From an uncultured Gammaproteobacteria bacterium (GTDB lineage: Bacteria; Pseudomonadota; Gammaproteobacteria; UBA9214), in the NCBI GenBank assembly GCA_905480305.1, contig CAJQPV010000030.1, positions 1 to 22,150 on the forward strand: a DNA stretch of 22,150 nt, read 5' to 3'. The notes beneath the pieces were generated by a model that did no database searches, was not told where the DNA came from, and was given only the letters and a program-made list of their open reading frames with translations. Both the position numbers and the translations under genes were made by a program. This document shows positions 15,151 to 22,150 of this stretch, in pieces (positions within the stretch are counted from its first letter, which is position 1; each line of letters begins with the position of its first letter).

Positions 15151-17340
15151 TCAACCAAGTTTTGAAATAATTTCTTCCGCTTCGCGTTTCTGATCGTCGT
15201 TACCTTCGCCCATTACTTCATCAAGGATACTGCGCGCACCCTCAGGGTCGCCCATATCCATGTAAGCACGAGCCAGATCAAGTTTGGTTGCAATTTCATC
15301 TGCATTGTCAAGCAGACCTTCGCTGGCATCCTGATCATCTTCAGAGATCTCATGCATCTCATCATCGAGGTTGAATTCAATACTCTCGGGGAGTTCCGGC
15401 TTTGCATCAACAACAGCGTTACTACCCTCTTCGTCATCCATGCCTGACAGGTCCATGTCGAAGTCCGGGTCGGCCATGCCTTCCCCGTCAACAGCAGCGG
15501 CATGATAAAGATCATTCCCCGGAGAAAGCGCAAAGCCCATGGTGGCAACCCTCAGCCAGTGAGGATCATCCTCGTTGACGGTATCGCGAAAGTCACTGGC
15601 TTCACGATCAAATGCCGAGATGTTTCCGCCAGCGTGATACACCTCGAGTAATTTGATCCTCAGGTTATTATCGGACGGCGCCTTTTCCAGCGCTGCTTGC
15701 AAGACATCCTGAGCCTGCTGGATTCTGCCATAGGCAAGATATACGTCTGCTTCTGTAATGGGGTCGCTTTCGTCATACCCCTCTATCGATGTTGTTTCCT
15801 CTTCTGGCGCGACCTCTTCTTCAAAATTTACGATGGGTGCCTGCGCTTCTGATCTTTTTGCAGAGCTGCTGGCCATGTGTTTTTCCAGCGTCATTTCATC
15901 GTCAAAAATACTCTGGTGAGACTTTTGCCGTATTGACGCCCAGAGAAAACCACCCAGCAGCATCGCCACCAGTACGCCCAGACCGGCAAGCACCGGGTTA
16001 TCCATTAATTTATTGACAATACCCCGCGGCTCATCGACAGCATCCGCTTCTGCTACCTGAGCAATCCCGGCTTCTGGCTCAATGACATCTTCAACCTCTG
16101 CAGCCGCCTGCTCATCCATTTCTATTTCTATTACGTCGGATTCCTGCGGCACCTCGGGTTCATCAATCTCCGGCATTTCTGCCTGCCCATCTGAAGCAAG
16201 CTGGTCCTGCATACCGGCCAGCGTATCATCCTTGAGTTCCAGCAGGCGCTTCATGGTTTCTATCTGTTTTTCGAGGTCGTTAACACGCGATTGCAGCTCT
16301 TGCGTCTCGGCCTTGCTGGCTTCTGCTTCCTCTGAGGCCAGCGCAAGCTGCTTGCCTACGTCTGAAGCAGTCTGGCCTTCAGCCGCCTGAGGATCCCCGG
16401 CACTCGCAGTTGCAGCCCCCGCCACCGCCTCATCTTCCGGTGCCGTCAGTTGCAAACGGGCATCAGATGCGACTTCCGGCACAGCAACATCGCTTTCGGA
16501 CGACGCCACCGGTGCGGTTTCCTGTGCTGGTGCCGTCTGGCCGTCCTGCCACTCCTGTGCTTGCCGGCGTGACTCGGCAATGGCCTCGCTGGCGGTGATT
16601 GCGGTAATGGTTGCTCTGTCAGGAATATTCAGTGTTACACCGGCCTTTAGCCGGTTTATATTGTTGTTCACGAAAGCACGCGGGTTCTCACGTAACAGCG
16701 CGTGCATCATCTGATCGACACTGATGTCATTTCCCGGTCGGGTGCGACGCGCAATATCCCAGAGCGTCTCATTGCGTCTAACCGGTCCGTAACTGTCAGC
16801 CGAGCTGGCAGCTGCGGCAGCGCTACGTACCGGCGTAGTGGTAGAGCGGCTTGTTGCCGGCCGGCTTTGACGCGCCGGAGCCTGCGTTACCGGTGCCGGG
16901 GCACGACTTACCGGCGCCACCGGAGCAACCGGTGCGGCGGGCATGGTGACCGGCGGATCTACCAGTACCGTATATTCACGCAGCAGACGACCGTTTGGCC
17001 ACTGTAGCTCCAGCAAGAACTCCAGGAACGGCTCATGAACCGTATCGGTGCTGCTAACCCGTATGAACGCGTTGCCACGGCCATCCTGCTCTACACTGAA
17101 TTTAAAGTCACTGAGAATCCGGTGTTTCGATAAACCGGTTCGATCATGGGCCTCTTTCGAGGCGATGGAAATCTTGATTTCGGAGAGATCGGTACCAGAA
17201 GCGGAGGTCAGATCAATCACTGCATTCATCGGCTGATTGAGACCGGATTGCATATCGATGGCACCCAGGCCAAGGGCATACAGGTTTGAGGATACCATGG
17301 TAAAAAACAAGGCTGCAGCGACAGCCAATTTCTTCAACAT
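15151..17340 (-). CDS. fimV: FimV/HubP family polar peptidoglycan-binding protein
   Basis: 729 residues. Order: Sec signal peptide (1-22, ending LYA); the FimV N-terminal periplasmic domain (about 23-130, beginning LGLGAIDMQSGLNQPMNA); a Pro/Ala/Thr linker; a LysM domain (about 184-241, ETLWDIARRTRPG to LKAGVTLNIPD); a coiled coil (about 330-385); one transmembrane helix (449-470); a very acidic cytoplasmic part with a TPR-like segment (YLAYGRIQQAQDVLQAALEK); and the C-terminal FimV motif (682-729, ATKLDLARAYMDMGDPEGAR). Family members organise the cell pole, recruiting type IV pilus, flagellar or chromosome-partition proteins, and bind peptidoglycan by LysM. AAGGGGA lies 7 bases before the ATG. 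It is shorter than Pseudomonas FimV (about 920), mainly in the acidic region. Confidence 0.95.
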   Translation of the reverse strand: MLKKLAVAAALFFTMVSSNLYALGLGAIDMQSGLNQPMNAVIDLTSASGTDLSEIKISIASKEAHDRTGLSKHRILSDFKFSVEQDGRGNAFIRVSSTDTVHEPFLEFLLELQWPNGRLLREYTVLVDPPVTMPAAPVAPVAPVSRAPAPVTQAPARQSRPATSRSTTTPVRSAAAAASSADSYGPVRRNETLWDIARRTRPGNDISVDQMMHALLRENPRAFVNNNINRLKAGVTLNIPDRATITAITASEAIAESRRQAQEWQDGQTAPAQETAPVASSESDVAVPEVASDARLQLTAPEDEAVAGAATASAGDPQAAEGQTASDVGKQLALASEEAEASKAETQELQSRVNDLEKQIETMKRLLELKDDTLAGMQDQLASDGQAEMPEIDEPEVPQESDVIEIEMDEQAAAEVEDVIEPEAGIAQVAEADAVDEPRGIVNKLMDNPVLAGLGVLVAMLLGGFLWASIRQKSHQSIFDDEMTLEKHMASSSAKRSEAQAPIVNFEEEVAPEEETTSIEGYDESDPITEADVYLAYGRIQQAQDVLQAALEKAPSDNNLRIKLLEVYHAGGNISAFDREASDFRDTVNEDDPHWLRVATMGFALSPGNDLYHAAAVDGEGMADPDFDMDLSGMDDEEGSNAVVDAKPELPESIEFNLDDEMHEISEDDQDASEGLLDNADEIATKLDLARAYMDMGDPEGARSILDEVMGEGNDDQKREAEEIISKLG

Positions 17341-17441
17341 ACCTAAATCCCCTTTAAGTTGTCTGTTTCAATAACCCGCGATCCAGCACATTTGCGCGGC
17401 CCCGCGGCATGACTCAGCCGGCGGGCAGAGCGCACTATAGC

Positions 17442-18464
17442 TCACAAATACTCTTTGACCAATATTTCCGCGATCTGAATACTGTTAAGGGCTGCACCTT
17501 TGCGCACATTATCGGCAACCACCCACAAGTCTAAACCGCGGGGATGAGAAATATCCTCACGAATACGACCGACATAGACAGGATCATTGGTCGCACCCTC
17601 GGTGACCGCTGTCGGATAACCGCCATCCCTGCGCTCGTCCAGCACCACGATACCCGGCGCATTTTTCAGCAAGGCGGTTGCCCGTGCGGCATCCAGCTTT
17701 TCACGGGTTTCAATATGCAAGGCTTCGGAATGACCATAAAAAACCGGTACCCGCACGGCAGTCGGGTTTACCATGATAGAGTCGTCCTCCATGATCTTCC
17801 TGGTCTCCCAGACCATTTTCATTTCTTCCTTTGTATAGCCATTGTCCTGAAAGACATCAATCTGCGGCAATACATTGAAGGCAATCTGACGCGGGTAGAC
17901 CTCTGCCTTGGCAGCTCGACCATTTAGCAGCTCGGCCGTCTGGCTCGCCAACTCTGAAATAGCCTCCTTACCGGTGCCGGATACGGCCTGGTAGGTGCAG
18001 ACATTTATGCGTTCGATACCCGCCGCATCATGCAGCGGTTTGAGCGCCACCAGCATCTGGATAGTTGAACAATTGGGGTTGGCGATAATGCCATGACGCT
18101 TGTAGCCGGCAATAGCATGCGGATTCACCTCTGGAACGACCAGCGGAATCTCGTCGTCATAACGGTATTGCGAGGTATTGTCGATCACAACACAGCCAGC
18201 CTTTGCCGCAATTGGCGCAAACTTTTCAGAGATGCCGGCACCCGCAGAAAACAGTCCGATCTGAACCTGTGAAAAATCGAAGCTACTCAGGTCCTGAACT
18301 GTCAGGTACTTGCCCTTGAACTGGATTTTCTTGCCCGCCGAGCGTTCACTCGCCAGCGGATAAACATTGTTAACCGGGAAATCGCGCTCGGCGAGAATTT
18401 CGAGCATGGCTTCACCCACCGCACCGGTGGCACCTACGACTGCAACATCAAATTTACGAGACAT
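17442..18464 (-). CDS. asd: Aspartate-semialdehyde dehydrogenase
   Basis: Reduces aspartyl phosphate to aspartate semialdehyde with NADPH, feeding Lys, Thr, Met and cell-wall diaminopimelate synthesis. 340 residues, typical of the shorter bacterial form. The nucleotide-binding VGATGAVGEAML (10-21), the catalytic Cys132 in NPNCSTIQM, YQAVSGTGKEAI, and RVPVFYGHSEAL with the active-site His are present. It lies 56 bases downstream of leuB and 101 bases upstream of fimV, as in Pseudomonas. The gap to fimV holds a GC-rich imperfect stem without a T tract. It also supplies the homoserine branch used by MetZ. Confidence 0.97.
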   Translation of the reverse strand: MSRKFDVAVVGATGAVGEAMLEILAERDFPVNNVYPLASERSAGKKIQFKGKYLTVQDLSSFDFSQVQIGLFSAGAGISEKFAPIAAKAGCVVIDNTSQYRYDDEIPLVVPEVNPHAIAGYKRHGIIANPNCSTIQMLVALKPLHDAAGIERINVCTYQAVSGTGKEAISELASQTAELLNGRAAKAEVYPRQIAFNVLPQIDVFQDNGYTKEEMKMVWETRKIMEDDSIMVNPTAVRVPVFYGHSEALHIETREKLDAARATALLKNAPGIVVLDERRDGGYPTAVTEGATNDPVYVGRIREDISHPRGLDLWVVADNVRKGAALNSIQIAEILVKEYL

Positions 18465-18520
18465 CAGTTTTACTACCCCAGAAAGATTAATAACAGACCA
18501 TAAATAATTCGAAATGAAAG

Positions 18521-19597
<1,077 letters not shown>

Positions 19598-19619
19598 ATC
19601 AATTATATACGTAATATTA

Positions 19620-20267
19620 TTAACTTGTTTTATCGAATAACCAGGGGGCAGTCTGACGGTGCTTTTCCTCAAAGCCGCGAATTTCAGCCGCATGCTCCAG
19701 CGTCAGACCAATATCATCCAGGCCGCGGATGTGGCAGTCCTTGCGAAACGGGTCAACCTCAAATGACAGCACCTCACCCTCGTGCAGGTGAATTTGCTGC
19801 GCCGGAAGATCGATGGTCATTTGATAACCGTGTGTAGCTTCCACGTCGGTAAACAGACGATCGATAATGTCCTCATCAAGCACAATGGGAAGCACACCGT
19901 TTTTGAAACAGTTATTGGAAAAGATATCCGCAAAACTCGGTGCCAGTATCACGCGAATACCGTGGTCCAGCAGTGCCCACACCGCGTGCTCCCGGGATGA
20001 ACCACAGCCAAAGTTATGTCGTGCCAGCAGGATGTTTGCTCCCTCGTAACGCGGGTGATTCAGAACAAAGTCAGGGTTCTTCTTGCGCAGCGAATTATCC
20101 ATGCCCGGTTCACCATGATCATGGTAGCGCCACTCATCAAACAGGTGTGGACCAAAACCGCTGCGCTTGATGGATTTCAGAAACTGCTTGGGTATGATCG
20201 CGTCAGTGTCAACATTATGTCGATCCAGCGGCACAACCAGTCCACTGTGTTTTTCAAACTTTTCCAT
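19620..20267 (-). CDS. leuD: 3-isopropylmalate dehydratase small subunit
   Basis: Swivelling domain of isopropylmalate isomerase, partner of LeuC in leucine synthesis. 215 residues, the usual length for the gammaproteobacterial type. [17 protein letters not shown] and the substrate-binding [11 protein letters not shown] (85-95) are diagnostic, as is [14 protein letters not shown]. It starts 3 bases after the leuC stop, with AGGA inside the end of leuC, so the pair is translationally linked. leuB follows after 22 bases. Confidence 0.96.
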   Translation of the reverse strand: MEKFEKHSGLVVPLDRHNVDTDAIIPKQFLKSIKRSGFGPHLFDEWRYHDHGEPGMDNSLRKKNPDFVLNHPRYEGANILLARHNFGCGSSREHAVWALLDHGIRVILAPSFADIFSNNCFKNGVLPIVLDEDIIDRLFTDVEATHGYQMTIDLPAQQIHLHEGEVLSFEVDPFRKDCHIRGLDDIGLTLEHAAEIRGFEEKHRQTAPWLFDKTS

Positions 20268-20270
20268 ACC

Positions 20271-21680
20271 TTAATCCTGCTCTTTCCGAATATCAGAAAA
20301 GTGGCCAGTGACGGCAGCCGCTGCAGCCATCGCGGGACTGACCAGGTGTGTGCGTCCGCCCTGCCCCTGGCGACCTTCAAAATTGCGGTTGGATGTCGAG
20401 GCGCAGCGATCTCCGGGCTCGAGACGGTCCGCATTCATAGCCAGGCACATCGAACAACCCGGCTCGCGCCACTCGAAACCGGCTGTTTTAAAAATCTCGT
20501 CCAGCCCTTCTGACTCTGCCTGGCGCTTGACCAGCCCGGATCCAGGCACGACCAGCGCCTGCTTGATACTGTCCGCGACCTTGCGTCCACGCACGGCACC
20601 GGCCGCTGCGCGCAAATCCTCGATACGTGCATTGGTGCAGGAACCGATAAAGACATGATCCGGGCGAATATCAGTTATCGCCATACCGGGTTGCAGGTCC
20701 ATATAGGTCAGCGCCTTGCGTATGCCTTCCCGCTTGATGCTGTCTGGCTCCTTGTCCGGATCAGGTATCACGCCACCAACCGGCAGCACCATTTCCGGCG
20801 AGGTGCCCCAGGTAACCTGAGGCTCCAGGGTGGCCGCATCCAGGACGACGGTACGATCAAATACCGCATCCGGATCGCTGTGCAGTTGCGCCCAGCTGGC
20901 AACTGCGCGATCCCACAGCTCTGCGGCTGGCGCATAGGGTCGATTGGCGAGGTAATTAATGGTGGTGTCGTCAACGGCAACCATACCGGCGCGCGCGCCG
21001 GCCTCGATGGCCATGTTACATACCGTCATACGCCCTTCCATCGACAAACCCCGCATGGCGGAGCCGCTGAACTCGATAGAACAACCGGTGCCACCGGCTG
21101 TACCAATTTCACCGATGATGGCCAGCACCACATCCTTGGCCGAAACGCCCGGCGCCAGTTGCCCCTCAACAAGAACTGCAAAATTGCTTGATTTTTTCAT
21201 CATCAGGCACTGCGTCGCCAGCACATGCTCGACATCAGAGGTGCCTATGCCGAACGCCAATGCACCAAAAGCGCCATGCGTAGAGGTGTGTGAGTCGCCG
21301 CAAACAACCGTCATACCGGGCAAGGTGGCACCCTGCTCCGGACCGATGACATGGACGATGCCCTGCCGCGGATCATTCATCAGAAACTCGGTAATACCCA
21401 GCTCGGCGCAATTTTGATCCAGCGTTTCTACCTGTATTCGGGAAATCGGATCTGTAATACCTTCATCGCGCCGCGTGGTCGGCACGTTGTGATCAGGTAC
21501 TGCAAGGATAGAGTCGATACGCCACGGTTTGCGCCCGGCCATGCGCAGGCCTTCAAAGGCCTGTGGCGAAGTCACCTCGTGGATCAGATGGCGATCGATA
21601 TAGATCAGCCCGGTACCATGTTCGTCTTCACGAACAAGATGAGAATCCCAGAGTTTGTCGTACAGTGTCTTGTTGGACAT
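20271..21680 (-). CDS. leuC: 3-isopropylmalate dehydratase large subunit
   Basis: Aconitase-family [4Fe-4S] enzyme that isomerises 2- to 3-isopropylmalate with LeuD. 469 residues from ATG 21680; the in-frame TTG directly before it was not used, because AGGA at the proper distance serves the ATG. Cluster ligands are Cys348 ([12 protein letters not shown]) and Cys409 and Cys412 (GCSMCLAMN). Also present are [50 protein letters not shown] and [24 protein letters not shown]. It is first of leuC-leuD-leuB; leuA is not in the window. Confidence 0.97.
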   Translation of the reverse strand: MSNKTLYDKLWDSHLVREDEHGTGLIYIDRHLIHEVTSPQAFEGLRMAGRKPWRIDSILAVPDHNVPTTRRDEGITDPISRIQVETLDQNCAELGITEFLMNDPRQGIVHVIGPEQGATLPGMTVVCGDSHTSTHGAFGALAFGIGTSDVEHVLATQCLMMKKSSNFAVLVEGQLAPGVSAKDVVLAIIGEIGTAGGTGCSIEFSGSAMRGLSMEGRMTVCNMAIEAGARAGMVAVDDTTINYLANRPYAPAAELWDRAVASWAQLHSDPDAVFDRTVVLDAATLEPQVTWGTSPEMVLPVGGVIPDPDKEPDSIKREGIRKALTYMDLQPGMAITDIRPDHVFIGSCTNARIEDLRAAAGAVRGRKVADSIKQALVVPGSGLVKRQAESEGLDEIFKTAGFEWREPGCSMCLAMNADRLEPGDRCASTSNRNFEGRQGQGGRTHLVSPAMAAAAAVTGHFSDIRKEQD

Positions 21681-21721
21681 CAATCCTGATCCGGCAGTAA
21701 ATATAAGTGCTTAAACAGGAA

Positions 21722-21739
21722 ATTATATAGGATATATCC
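21722..21739 (-). promoter_or_regulatory. Candidate leuC promoter -10 and adjoining palindrome
   Basis: A perfect minus-strand TATAAT (21727-21722) lies 42 bases before the leuC ATG. Just upstream is the perfect 10-base palindrome GGATATATCC (21730-21739). No convincing -35 box stands at the right distance, as expected where an activator is needed. LysR-type control of leuCDB is known in other proteobacteria, but no such regulator is in the window. No leucine-rich leader peptide is present. Confidence 0.35.
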
Positions 21740-21752
21740 GCCAACTCATAGA

Positions 21753-22150
21753 TCAAGCCAGCTCTGTCGATCTGCCATCGGGGATATCCCGGACCAGGAA
21801 AAGTACCACGGCTACCGCACACAGACTGGTGGTGGCGGCGACAAAGTACATCGACTGCGGCCCCAACCCGGTCCACAGGTAGCCACTGATCAGGCTGCCT
21901 GCTGCACCTCCGGCACCAAAGCTGACACTGCTGTAGAGCGCCTGGCCACGTCCCTGGTGGCCGCCGGTAAAAAGTGAGTGGACAAGAAATATCATCACCG
22001 CGTGATACAGGCCAAAGCTGGCCGCGTGCAGGGTTTGACTGAAAATCATAACCAGCAGGTTATCCGCATATATCGCCGTCAGCAGCCAGCGTAACGTAGT
22101 CAGCACCGCAGCCAGCAATAACAAATTGTAAGCGCCGAAGCGTGGCATCA
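21753..22150 (-). CDS. MFS transporter, 3-phenylpropionate permease-like, C-terminal part
   Basis: The last 132 or so residues of a membrane transporter, ending in TGA at 21755-21753; the gene runs off the right edge. Visible are about four hydrophobic segments (YNLLLLAAVLTTLRWLLTAI; LLVMIFSQTLHAASFGLYHA; FGAGGAAGSLISGYLW; FVAATTSLCAVAVVLFLV) and the GRGQALYSS loop. SQTLHAASFGLYHA, then GRGQALYSSVSFGAGGAAGS, is characteristic of MFS proteins annotated as HcaT/3-phenylpropionate-like or LacY-related. The Met at 22148 aligns inside the family, so it is not the start. Substrate unknown. It ends about 73 bases before leuC. Confidence 0.85.
   Translation of the reverse strand, partial: MPRFGAYNLLLLAAVLTTLRWLLTAIYADNLLVMIFSQTLHAASFGLYHAVMIFLVHSLFTGGHQGRGQALYSSVSFGAGGAAGSLISGYLWTGLGPQSMYFVAATTSLCAVAVVLFLVRDIPDGRSTELA

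Noticed and set aside
17366..17440. GC-rich stem between asd and fimV as a terminator
   Set aside because: The stem needs two bulges and lacks a following T tract on the minus strand.
21681..21752. Possible leucine leader peptide before leuC
   Set aside because: The only short frame (MSWRIYPI, minus strand) contains no leucine and has no attenuator hairpin after it.

Overview
This window comes from a gammaproteobacterial chromosome of roughly balanced GC content. The gene order leuC-leuD-leuB-asd-fimV-truA-trpF-trpB-trpA-accD-folC-dedD-cvpA-purF-metZ matches the arrangement known from Pseudomonas and related Gammaproteobacteria, and folD/cysS/ppi/lpxH is another familiar gammaproteobacterial neighbourhood. 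LpxH and FimV point to a Gram-negative cell with LPS. I cannot assign a genus.

Layout. Positions 2-94 (+) hold the last 30 codons of folD, which ends on the same TTAA tetranucleotide as the convergent cysS (91-1494, -). Divergent from cysS on the + strand are a cyclophilin (1662-2261), lpxH (2283-3008) and a small exported DUF2914-like protein with a Gly/Trp tail (3078-3632). The latter meets a minus-strand lipoprotein gene (3634-4368) tail to tail, one base apart. From there to the right edge everything is on the minus strand: metZ, purF, cvpA, dedD, folC, accD, trpA, trpB, trpF, truA, an orphan EcfT/CbiQ-like membrane protein, fimV, asd, leuB (interrupted by an in-frame amber codon), leuD, leuC, and the 3' part of an MFS transporter. 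No mobile elements, tRNA/rRNA genes or CRISPR arrays were seen, and no gene-free stretch exceeds 300 bases.

Functionally the cluster joins amino-acid synthesis (Leu, Trp, the aspartate branch through Asd, homocysteine through MetZ), purine and folate synthesis (PurF, FolC), fatty-acid initiation (AccD) and envelope or cell-pole functions (DedD, FimV, CvpA). These genes appear to be housekeeping.

The most notable signals lie between and inside the genes. (1) A complete regulatory leader sits before metZ: a TTGACA-17-TAGTCT promoter, a SAM-II-type riboswitch aptamer beginning almost at the transcription start, an intrinsic terminator, and a 6-bp complement that could act as antiterminator. (2) A single in-frame TAG lies in an otherwise intact leuB. 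(3) Two in-frame starts in the cyclophilin gene, each with its own ribosome site, could give one exported and one cytosolic isomerase. (4) A four-tract GGGG quadruplex motif occupies the last codons of the DUF2914-like gene, where no ordinary terminator fits.
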